Of a stretch of DNA of 64,000 nucleotides, positions 1-8,818 are shown piece after piece. Each line of letters starts with the position of its first letter. Position 1 is the stretch's first letter. Source of the stretch: an uncultured Clostridia bacterium (GTDB lineage: Bacteria > Bacillota > Clostridia > UMGS1810); the NCBI GenBank assembly GCA_934463115.1, contig CAKSIN010000005.1, positions 40,917 through 104,916 of the forward strand, written 5' to 3'. The position numbers and the translations under genes are program-made. Below the pieces are notes generated by a model, which was given only the letters and a program-made list of their open reading frames with translations, was not told the origin of the DNA and ran no database searches.

Positions 1-1161
1 CCCGTTATCACCGGATTTGTACCAATTTATTTCCGTACCGTTTTCGGCAATCCCGTTCGGATCGTAATATTCATACTTTGCAACAATTTTATCGCCGTCA
101 ACGATTATTCGGAAGTCCCTTGCCTCTGGTTTGTCTGTCTTTGCGATTACTTTAACCGTATATGTCGCCTCAAAACCGTTTGCGCTGACAAACTTTATAT
201 TAACCGTGCCGCTCGTGGCTTTATCGGTTACAATCAGTTTTTTCTCATCTTCATTAAACTCTATACCCTTGCAGGATGTTTCTGCGCTGTATATCGCGTT
301 TGAGCTCTCATAAGCAAGGCTTTGCGTATCCGAAAACAGCACATCCGCTTTGTATTCGGCAACAACGCTCTTTGAACCGTAAGCGGGAATTTCAACGGTA
401 TCGTTTCCCGAAATCGCTGCCATCGGAGTAACCTCGCTTACTTCGATATCGTCCGCAAACAGAAATATTGGTTTTCCGGCATTGTTTACATCGTTTGACG
501 ATATCCAAAAATAATAGTCGCCCTTTTCATCCGATTTTACAACTGTTTCAACCTTTGTCCATGCCGATGAGCTGAGCGCGGTTCTTGCGGCATCGGGAAC
601 CCATTCGTTTACGGTGAGATATTTTGTATAATCGTTTACACCGTTTACGGACGATGCATATACCGGTTTGTATCCGCCGTTCGGTTCTGTGGAAAATGCC
701 CATATCAGCGAATTTGTTTCCCATGCCATGCCTTCCATCTTCTGCTTGTAAGCGGTAAAGCTTTCCTCGTCAAATTTGAAGTATCCCGATATTTTATAAT
801 ATTTATTATCACCGAGAGTAACCTTGAAAGGAATACGGCTGTCTCTCCCGCCGTTGCCCGCGTCGGCCGTTGTTTCTATATGAAGGCTGTGATTTCCCGT
901 ATGCGCGTCGTCACTCAGCGAATATGTATTGTACGTGTATGCCTCGGGAAACGAAACATCATATGCTGTTTCTCCTTTGGCGCTCCCCGTGAGTTTGGAT
1001 TCATCTTCGAAACCGCACGAAAATATAATATTGTTTTGGTATACCGCGCCGTAATTTTCGATATCCGCCAAAGACGGAAAGGCGGGCAATGCCATAGATA
1101 AAGCCAATCCTGTTCCCAACATTGATTTTAAGTATTTTTTTGCTTTTTTACCCAACATCAT
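1..1161 (-). CDS. Secreted carbohydrate-binding protein, C-terminus cut by window edge
   Basis: The frame is open from a double ATG (1161-1156) to the edge, giving 387 residues with no C-terminus. A signal peptide is visible: a lysine-rich start, a hydrophobic core, then a cut near PAFPSLA. A beta-sandwich-like segment begins with the motif FSCGFED, followed by Ig-like repeats. The order and many short matches (for example ENGTxIxWY near the edge) parallel the first ~430 residues of the esterase at 5163-8747, so the missing part may be another SASA-type esterase, but no catalytic residue is in view. AAGGAGG lies 7 nt before the first ATG inside the upstream gene, and ATGA overlaps that gene's stop codon, so translation is probably coupled. 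It is the last visible gene of the sugar operon. Confidence 0.85.
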   Translation of the reverse strand, partial: MMLGKKAKKYLKSMLGTGLALSMALPAFPSLADIENYGAVYQNNIIFSCGFEDESKLTGSAKGETAYDVSFPEAYTYNTYSLSDDAHTGNHSLHIETTADAGNGGRDSRIPFKVTLGDNKYYKISGYFKFDEESFTAYKQKMEGMAWETNSLIWAFSTEPNGGYKPVYASSVNGVNDYTKYLTVNEWVPDAARTALSSSAWTKVETVVKSDEKGDYYFWISSNDVNNAGKPIFLFADDIEVSEVTPMAAISGNDTVEIPAYGSKSVVAEYKADVLFSDTQSLAYESSNAIYSAETSCKGIEFNEDEKKLIVTDKATSGTVNIKFVSANGFEATYTVKVIAKTDKPEARDFRIIVDGDKIVAKYEYYDPNGIAENGTEINWYKSGDNG

Positions 1162-4100
1162 TTCGTATCCTCCTTAGTGGTTTTGCTTATATTTTGAGTT
1201 AACGGCGTTATATCTTCCAAATCCTGCCACAGAAATATTTTATAATCATCCTTTAGCCGCAAATCAATAACCTCAACCGCATTAAAATGTATATCAAATT
1301 TATCCAGCCCGACAAGCGTGCTATCTTCATATGCCGCGCTCATCAGGCAGCCGTTTTCGGCTTTTGCACGCGATACAACCGTTACCGTTGCCCCGCAATC
1401 GTTTAAATTCTGTATGCACAGTTCATAAAAACTTTCATTGCTTTTCAGCTTATCTTTTATCCTGTCGCCGTTAACAAGCTCGCTGATGTATATATCATCA
1501 ACCAGACATTCAAGATTTTCGCCGTAGTATCCTATTCCCACATTGATCGGCCCGGAATTTTCGGCGAAAAATATTCTCTTTAATCTAACCCATTTATCGG
1601 AATATATCGCAGTCTGTTTCATGTAATTGGTATTATTGTCGGCAAACATGCCGCCCTCGCATATCCTGTCAACGCTATCCGTACAGATATAACCGTCAAA
1701 TGCCGAGAAAAATACAGCGTCCACGCTTTTTTCGGATTTGAGTTTAACCCACATTGTTGCAATATAAAGTTTGTCCTTTTCCGCGTAAACGGTACTGTAT
1801 GCCGTTTCGTATCTGCCGAGTTTAACCGCCGCGCAGTGCGCACCGCTGCGGCATTCTTCGTCGGTGATATTCACTGCGCTTTTGGGGTATAAAATATCGT
1901 TTACTCCGCTTTCGAAACCGCCGTCGGACACCTCATTTTCTCCCGCCGATTCCTTTGCGGGATAAAAGTTATAGACCGTTCTGCCGCTTTCGCCGAAAAC
2001 CGACAGACGAATAACATCAATAATTCCGCTTATATCATCACGTGTTATTTCGTCCTCGCTCTCGGCGGTAATGCTGTCGGTCAGTTTGCACGGCTGATTG
2101 TAATAATCATATTTATTGGGCGAAAATCCGTCAATCCGTGTTCCGTTTAAATATACCGAATCGAGTTTCGGAATTTTGCCGTTCAAAATCCGAATATTCT
2201 TTTCGCACACTCGTCTGCCCAATCCCTCGGCGCTCACCGCTGCCGTCACGGTTATATTTCCCGAAGTTCCTTCAGCAACCGTCAGCTTTCCCGTGCGTTG
2301 GTCTATACTCACCCCCGCCGTCGACGATTTCAGCGAATATATCGCCTGCGTGTCATATATCTCATTTCCGCCGACAAACATTGCCGCCGTGTAATATGCA
2401 TCGGTACGGTCGCTCGAATAAATAGTGTCACAACCAGCAATAAATTCAGCCGAAACAGCCGAATCATCCATTCTGCTTACCTTTAAATCGTCAAGGTTAT
2501 ATCTGACTGTTCCGCCCGCTCTTGCCGAATACACTCCCAACTCCACATCAATTCTTTTGTTCTCATCCGACGGGCATATGAAATACCTTTCGAGCAGAGT
2601 CCATTTATCCTTGGTAACCTCCGAATGATGCTGCGTTTCATATCCATGCATTCGGTACACGGCATTTTTATCCGTTGAGTACACGGCATTTGATCCGTGA
2701 GCCATAATACCGAACAATGAATCCTTTTTTTCGTCTGCCGCCGCGTCTGCATGTATCTGAACGGAAATTTTATAAAGTGTGTTTGTGTCTGCGGAAATCC
2801 TAACGCACGGTGCGGTGTAACTCGGAGTTTCGATTAAAATACTTTTCCGTCCGCCGTGCGCAATGCTGTCGTCCAATTCGATTTTTTGCTTATCGTTGTT
2901 AACGGATATAAAAATTTCCCCGTTCGCGGAATCGTCATAATTTCCGCCGTCCGCAGTTCCGTCTTCAAACCCGCATGAAACAACAACCTCTCCCAAGCCG
3001 GATCCGATATCGGAATCACCGCCGCTTTCATCGTTTATACCGCTTCCGCACTTTGTTGTATCTATATCCTTATATCCGATGAGTTTTGATTTTACATCAT
3101 CGGATTTAATCTTAAAGTTCCTTTTTTCGTAATCTTCAAATATACTCGTTGTATTTGTAATATAATTATTCTCAATTCCTTCGATTTCGCTGTCCGTTAT
3201 ATTATTAAAATTATAATTTAAGTATGTCGAATCCGCAAATATATTGTTTTCTGCCCTCAGTCTCTCTGCCTTATACGTTGAGTCTGTAATCCGTTTAACC
3301 TCCGGGAATGCGGAAATCCACGCATCGTTATCCGAATATTTCGATATACTCCTATATAAATCGGCACATCCTTCGTTATACTCCGCATACTGTTCTATGC
3401 ATACGGCTGTGCTGCATTTTACAAAGATATTATTGAATATTTTGTTGTCCATTCCGCAGGAATTTACAATTGCCTGCCCCGAAGTTTTTTCAAAAACGTT
3501 TCCCGATATTGTCACTCCGCTCGAGGACAAATCAAGATAAATCATTCTTGTTCCGAGCATAAACTCCTTTTCGGAGTATATATCGTGAAAATAATTGTTT
3601 GTAATTTTGTTTCCGCGCATCGACCAGCCGTCTCCGGCATATATCACACCCATGTCGCCCGTATGTCTCAAAACGTCGGTAAATTCACAGTATTCAATGA
3701 CATTGGATACTCCCGAAAGCTGAACTGCCATATTTTCCGAGTTCTTAAACGTGCAGCCCGATATCCTGTTTCCGACACCGCCGATTGCGGCGCCGCGCGC
3801 ATAGCACTGCCCGCCGAAATTATCGATAACGCAATTTTCAACACAATTATTCCCCGGAGTCAGACTGTCGGGATCGCCGCCGTTTATATATATTCCGTCA
3901 AAAACATTGCTGATTTTGGATGAACGTATTCCGCAATTTTTACTGCCGTTGTCGATTATCACGGACCGCGCGCCGATATTTTTTACAATGCAGTTGTCAA
4001 ACAAAACATTTTCACAGCCCGAGATTTCAATCCCGTTATTTAACGCACCGTCAAAGGTTATGTTGCTGAACGTAACGTTTGAAACATCTTTAAGCTCAAC

Positions 4101-5084
4101 CAATGCTTTATCAAGCGTTATGAGTCTGAGATTATCGATATTGTCCGCGCAAAAATATATTTTGTTATTTATAATATCGGCATAATATTCGCCATTTTGG
4201 CTTATTTCCTCAAAAATATTATAGAAATACACACTAACGGCGTCGTCTGCCGCCCCGCTTTTCGGCGAATCCGAAGTTTTAACCGTTCGTTTTTCGGTAT
4301 CTGCCGAAACAACGGGCAGTGTCTGGTCCTGCCAGCCGGTTTTGTACCGTCCGTACATATATGCAGTATCCGACAGCCAATACTTTGCTCTGTCATGGAA
4401 CAATTCAAATTCGGCGCCCTCCGACTCACCGTCGCTCTTTCCGACCGTGCCGCCGCTTATAACGGATCTGACTCCGACATATCCGTTATCGGGCCACCGC
4501 GCAACATGCCCCGCCTCGCCGTTTATCATAACAATCGGATTGCGGCTGCCGTAATTTCTGTACGGCAGTCTTTCCTCACCTATCATAAGTTCATTTGAAA
4601 GCGTTATATTCAAAAGATTTGCGTCAATCACATACAATTTATCATAAGCGCATTTTTCCGCCAGTTTTCCGAGTATCCGCCTGTCATAAACCTTTTGGAC
4701 AACGGAGCTGTCGAGCGAAATACTTCCGCTTATCACCGCGTTCTCCCCTGCGTAGCCGCGGTATGTAACGGGACACGTATCTGTTCCGCCACCGGTTTTG
4801 TCCAAACAGAAGGTTTTATTCCTTTCATAAACCCCCTCGCGCAAAACTATGTCTATTGCCGAAAAATTATTTACCCTACATTCTTTTATCGCCTTGTTTC
4901 TTGCGCCCTCAAGTGTTCTCATCGGTGCCGAAAGCGATCCGTCGCTTAAATCGGAACCGTCGGATGATGAAACATATATAACAAGCTTATCCGCGGCATT
5001 GCCGCATGTTGCATATACATATTGATTAAGCGGACTGATTATCAGCAAAACCGATATTATCCGTAACATAAATTTTTTCAGCAT
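1158..5084 (-). CDS. Large secreted right-handed beta-helix protein (GH141/pectate-lyase-like)
   Basis: This protein has 1308 residues from the ATG at 5084, chosen because AGGAG sits 8 nt upstream and the reading then begins with a clean signal peptide (MLKKFMLRI..., cut near YVYA). Residues ~30-700 have the pattern of parallel beta-helix enzymes: the opening YVSSSDGSD...PMRTLEGARN, then CPVTYRGYAGENAVISG, followed by many short N/G/V-rich coils. The opening resembles GH141-type proteins, a family with fucosidase and xylanase members. Two carbohydrate-binding-like domains follow, each opening with SCGFED or DGGFESG, separated by Ig/cadherin-like segments. The C-terminus ends in a WQDLEDITPL motif shared with the neighbouring esterase. 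It probably binds and cuts a plant polysaccharide outside the cell; family and substrate are inference. Confidence 0.8.
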   Translation of the reverse strand: MLKKFMLRIISVLLIISPLNQYVYATCGNAADKLVIYVSSSDGSDLSDGSLSAPMRTLEGARNKAIKECRVNNFSAIDIVLREGVYERNKTFCLDKTGGGTDTCPVTYRGYAGENAVISGSISLDSSVVQKVYDRRILGKLAEKCAYDKLYVIDANLLNITLSNELMIGEERLPYRNYGSRNPIVMINGEAGHVARWPDNGYVGVRSVISGGTVGKSDGESEGAEFELFHDRAKYWLSDTAYMYGRYKTGWQDQTLPVVSADTEKRTVKTSDSPKSGAADDAVSVYFYNIFEEISQNGEYYADIINNKIYFCADNIDNLRLITLDKALVELKDVSNVTFSNITFDGALNNGIEISGCENVLFDNCIVKNIGARSVIIDNGSKNCGIRSSKISNVFDGIYINGGDPDSLTPGNNCVENCVIDNFGGQCYARGAAIGGVGNRISGCTFKNSENMAVQLSGVSNVIEYCEFTDVLRHTGDMGVIYAGDGWSMRGNKITNNYFHDIYSEKEFMLGTRMIYLDLSSSGVTISGNVFEKTSGQAIVNSCGMDNKIFNNIFVKCSTAVCIEQYAEYNEGCADLYRSISKYSDNDAWISAFPEVKRITDSTYKAERLRAENNIFADSTYLNYNFNNITDSEIEGIENNYITNTTSIFEDYEKRNFKIKSDDVKSKLIGYKDIDTTKCGSGINDESGGDSDIGSGLGEVVVSCGFEDGTADGGNYDDSANGEIFISVNNDKQKIELDDSIAHGGRKSILIETPSYTAPCVRISADTNTLYKISVQIHADAAADEKKDSLFGIMAHGSNAVYSTDKNAVYRMHGYETQHHSEVTKDKWTLLERYFICPSDENKRIDVELGVYSARAGGTVRYNLDDLKVSRMDDSAVSAEFIAGCDTIYSSDRTDAYYTAAMFVGGNEIYDTQAIYSLKSSTAGVSIDQRTGKLTVAEGTSGNITVTAAVSAEGLGRRVCEKNIRILNGKIPKLDSVYLNGTRIDGFSPNKYDYYNQPCKLTDSITAESEDEITRDDISGIIDVIRLSVFGESGRTVYNFYPAKESAGENEVSDGGFESGVNDILYPKSAVNITDEECRSGAHCAAVKLGRYETAYSTVYAEKDKLYIATMWVKLKSEKSVDAVFFSAFDGYICTDSVDRICEGGMFADNNTNYMKQTAIYSDKWVRLKRIFFAENSGPINVGIGYYGENLECLVDDIYISELVNGDRIKDKLKSNESFYELCIQNLNDCGATVTVVSRAKAENGCLMSAAYEDSTLVGLDKFDIHFNAVEVIDLRLKDDYKIFLWQDLEDITPLTQNISKTTKEDTK

Positions 5085-5162
5085 TATCCAACTCCTGTAA
5101 TCTCTGCACTTTGAGTACTGCGGCGGAGGTAAATCCCCCCGCCGCATCATCAGTTTATTAAA

Positions 5163-8100
5163 TTACCGTGCACTCACCGAACGTTTTTCGCCGAGCGGAA
5201 CTATATTCACCATATCTTCCCACGCATAGAATGTCACCGTTTCTCCGCCTTTCAGGCCAAAGTCCGTCAAATCGGCAACGGCTTTTCCGCTTTTGTCCGC
5301 GCCTATCATATCGGCTGTGATATCAATAATCTTGGAGTTTTTGAGCGTCGAACCGTCATATATTGCAGCAACAACCTTAAACGGCTTGTCGGCATCGGTG
5401 AACGAAATTGTTGCCGTGTTATCTTTTACGGCAGGCAGCATATTAAAGCCAGCATTTGAATTTACACAAACTTTAATCCACTCGATACCCTCGGTACCGA
5501 CATCGGAGAACAGGTTGGTTAATTCAATCTTCCTGCGCCCTTTTCCGCTGATTACACTTTCCGACGACACCTTTGCATATTCATTATAACCCTTGAGTGT
5601 ATACCCGTCTTCATTGCTTCCGTCCCATGTTCTGAAAGCCGCTTCTTTATCGCCGAAGCAGAAGTACATCTGATATGTGCCGTCATCCTCTTTTTTGTTT
5701 TTAATCGACCATTCGCCATTCTGTGATGCAAATGTCTTAAATGAGTCTGAACGCCAAGCCCAAACACCTTGCTCATATTTCGCGCTGTATGTTGAATCCA
5801 GTTCATTAAAGTATGCAGCCGAAATATATTCCTCATTGCTGCCGGTTGACTGCTTGAAAACAATACCGCTATCTTCTATTCTGAAAGCGTCTTCGTAATT
5901 GGCATATGCTATTTCATCGCCCGCAAACAGATATTTTGCATAAGGCATATCCATATGCTCTTTGCTTGAAAGATTTCCTTTCCAGCTGATTGACCATTCG
6001 ACATCCATCGGCAGATATATTCTGTCTTTAAAGCTTAATGTATAGTTTGCCGTATTGAGTTTGCCGTCGGCGATTGATGCTGTGTAGGGATATGTGATAT
6101 GGTTGTTGTCGCCGCTTGCGCTCTCTTTATAGTATTCTGTGTCTGTTTCACTTCCGGATGTAATCCAGTTGTATATATGCGATGAATTTTTGTCCGCAAG
6201 CTTTAATTTGACCGTTTTGCTCAATGCTCCGCATTCAAACTTCGCCGTAACATCGCCGTCGGCATCATCGTAATCTTTCTGTATAAACATACCGGTTGAT
6301 TTTTCATACTCAACATTGGTGTACGGCAAGCCGTTCTTTGTTATTGTGCATGTCAATTTGTCGCTTGTTTCCGCACTCAGGGGATAAATATATGCCGCGC
6401 CGCATGCATACCACTTTGAAACATCTATTGTACCGTTATCGGATATCTCCGAGCCTGTTTCGTCAAGGATTCTTATTGCTTCGGGTTTTGTTTCACCTTT
6501 AAGATATGCAACCGCATTCTGCGCCGCATTAAATCCGAGCTCGTTGTATCCTTTGGATGTGTAATGACCTCTGTTGGCTCCGACACCGTCCAAAATATCG
6601 GCGGCGGTTGTCGGTCTGTCGTATCCGAATTTTACCTTGAAAGCATCGGCGTCGCGATATGTTTTGCCGAAATATTCCGCTACACCGTCATCTGTGATAA
6701 GGCTGTCCGTTATGCAGCTTACAAGCTTAACATTGTCATAAATCGCCGAATCGTTCAAACCGAGCGAATAGTATACCTGTCTCGGACCTGTCATCAGAAT
6801 ATCGTGATTTGTGTTGTGCTGCTTTATATCAATCCATGCACGGTTCATCAATACCCCGAACATATCAAACTTTCCAATTTGGTCGTCTGCCTGCCATTGC
6901 GTCAAAAGTTTTTCAAACTTTGCCGAATACGAATCCGCCTGTTCATGAGCATTTCCCTCACCCTGCAGCCAAAAAGCGAGCTTTTTGTCGACTGTATAGC
7001 CGGCAGCATCAACAGCACTCATGCAGCTGTCATATGCCATTTTGGTTTTTTTCATCAGCTCGCCGTTATCAATAAATTCACTGATATTGGCTCCGTTTTT
7101 GCCCGTGCCGATCATAATTGTCTTTCTGCCGGTTAATTCGTTGTATTTAATCCCCAGCGGAATCATAAAACCGAGCGCACCGTAACGTGCATCCTTCAAT
7201 TCGCCGTTTGTTACCGTTGACGAATCGTCATTATATACCCAGTCGTATTCATAGGAATAGACTTTGTCGGCATCCGTCATAATGAAATTATTGTTTTTGC
7301 CCGTTGCCTCGTCTACCGCAACTTTTCCCGATACAGAATTTGACTGACCGGAGACGATAATCAAATCAACAAGTTCGCCTCCGATTTTATCTGTCGGAGC
7401 CGACAAAACTTCTGTTCCGACAGTCGGAGCCACGGTCGTTGCAGGCGTAACTCCAAAGAATATATATTTGCCGACGTCCTCCTGTGTTAATACATAATCT
7501 TTCTTGTCGGCACCCGCAATTTGCTGCTTATTGTTTCCGTTCGCACTGTCTGCGCGGTACCATTTAATTATTGTGCCGTTCTCCGCATCGCCGTTTATAT
7601 CATAATAATCATACGAACCGGTAAGTGTTTCGCCTTTTGCATAATTGCCCGATATTTTAACATTATCGGCCGACGGAGCTGTCGGCTTATCAATAATGAT
7701 TGTGTGTTCCGCCGTAATTCCCGTTCGACTTGTTGATTTGATTATTGCCCGTCCGCCGTCGGAATTGGCGGCAACTGTAAGTGTGTTTGATTTCGCATCG
7801 AATGTGACACCGTTCGGAGCGCTTTGCAGCTCTAAAGTTACACCCTCGTTGTCATCATATAAAAGCCGCGTTTCGGAATCAACATATGTCTTGGTGAGTC
7901 GGTTTTCATCATTTACGTCGCCGAAAGTTACTTCTGTTGCATTTGTGCTCGACTCGGACAAAGAAATTTTTCCGTCCTCCGGCATACCGTTCAAAGTTAC
8001 TGTAGGCTGAACTTCTTTAACCTCTATATCGTCCACAAACAGGAATCTCGGGTGACTTTCGTTTATATTTGCGTAGTTTGATATATACAGGAAATACGGG

Positions 8101-8747
8101 TAATCTTTTTCTGCCTTAACAACGGTTTCAACCTTTGTCCATTCTCCGCCCGAAATGTCGGTTCGCTTATTTTGTTCGTCATAACCGCCAACTTCTTTAT
8201 AGTCGGAATAATCATTTTTCCCGCTGCCCGACGAAGTATATATATTTTTTCTGCCTCTCCAATCATCGGTTTCGGAAATTCCCCAATTTATGTGAGTTAC
8301 TTCCCCGAACCATGCCTGATGACTTAGCTGATAATTTTCAAATGCGGTTTTATCGTACTTAAACCATCCGGACACTTTATAGTATTTATCTTTCTCAAGA
8401 TTAACCGTAAACGGTATACGGTTATCAAAGGCCGTTGTTTCTCCGGTTGCCCTGACATACAAGCACTGATTTCCGCTATGCTTATCTGCTGTTGTTATTG
8501 AGTACTCGTTTGTTTCATACTGTCCGGGCGAGGTTTTATTATAAGAAGATTTGCCCGCCGCTCCGCTGTTTTCAATCAATGATGAATCTTCAAAACCACA
8601 CGAAAATATCACCTTGCCGTCTTTATTTCCGTTTGTGCCCGTTTGGTCGGCATTGTCTGCAAATACTCCGAATGACATTGTGCTTAGAATCATGCAAAGT
8701 ATGAGTACAACACCAAAAATTCTTTTACCAAAGGTTTTGTTTAACAT
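5163..8747 (-). CDS. Secreted multidomain SASA-type (sialate O-acetylesterase-like) carbohydrate esterase
   Basis: This 1194-residue protein starts with a signal peptide (cut near SFGVFA) and a FSCGFED beta-sandwich domain (~45-250), followed by Ig-like repeats. A catalytic SGNH-fold domain of the SASA (DUF303) family follows. Its nucleophile motif is GQSN (Ser469), its second block is WLQGEGN (Glu597), and the catalytic His is probably H728 in HYTSKGYNELG. Family members remove acetyl groups from sialic acids or plant polysaccharides; given the neighbours, pectin or hemicellulose O-acetyl esters are the likely substrate. The C-terminal ~300 residues are unassigned and end with the motif WEDMVNIVPL, also seen in the next gene. 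It lies mid-operon, 71 nt after the gene at 8819-11662. Confidence 0.85.
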   Translation of the reverse strand: MLNKTFGKRIFGVVLILCMILSTMSFGVFADNADQTGTNGNKDGKVIFSCGFEDSSLIENSGAAGKSSYNKTSPGQYETNEYSITTADKHSGNQCLYVRATGETTAFDNRIPFTVNLEKDKYYKVSGWFKYDKTAFENYQLSHQAWFGEVTHINWGISETDDWRGRKNIYTSSGSGKNDYSDYKEVGGYDEQNKRTDISGGEWTKVETVVKAEKDYPYFLYISNYANINESHPRFLFVDDIEVKEVQPTVTLNGMPEDGKISLSESSTNATEVTFGDVNDENRLTKTYVDSETRLLYDDNEGVTLELQSAPNGVTFDAKSNTLTVAANSDGGRAIIKSTSRTGITAEHTIIIDKPTAPSADNVKISGNYAKGETLTGSYDYYDINGDAENGTIIKWYRADSANGNNKQQIAGADKKDYVLTQEDVGKYIFFGVTPATTVAPTVGTEVLSAPTDKIGGELVDLIIVSGQSNSVSGKVAVDEATGKNNNFIMTDADKVYSYEYDWVYNDDSSTVTNGELKDARYGALGFMIPLGIKYNELTGRKTIMIGTGKNGANISEFIDNGELMKKTKMAYDSCMSAVDAAGYTVDKKLAFWLQGEGNAHEQADSYSAKFEKLLTQWQADDQIGKFDMFGVLMNRAWIDIKQHNTNHDILMTGPRQVYYSLGLNDSAIYDNVKLVSCITDSLITDDGVAEYFGKTYRDADAFKVKFGYDRPTTAADILDGVGANRGHYTSKGYNELGFNAAQNAVAYLKGETKPEAIRILDETGSEISDNGTIDVSKWYACGAAYIYPLSAETSDKLTCTITKNGLPYTNVEYEKSTGMFIQKDYDDADGDVTAKFECGALSKTVKLKLADKNSSHIYNWITSGSETDTEYYKESASGDNNHITYPYTASIADGKLNTANYTLSFKDRIYLPMDVEWSISWKGNLSSKEHMDMPYAKYLFAGDEIAYANYEDAFRIEDSGIVFKQSTGSNEEYISAAYFNELDSTYSAKYEQGVWAWRSDSFKTFASQNGEWSIKNKKEDDGTYQMYFCFGDKEAAFRTWDGSNEDGYTLKGYNEYAKVSSESVISGKGRRKIELTNLFSDVGTEGIEWIKVCVNSNAGFNMLPAVKDNTATISFTDADKPFKVVAAIYDGSTLKNSKIIDITADMIGADKSGKAVADLTDFGLKGGETVTFYAWEDMVNIVPLGEKRSVSAR

Positions 8748-8818
8748 TTTTCATCTCTCCTCTTTAAAATAAAAATTTAAATAATTTACCTGCAGCAAAA
8801 TTCAAATTCCGTTCACCT

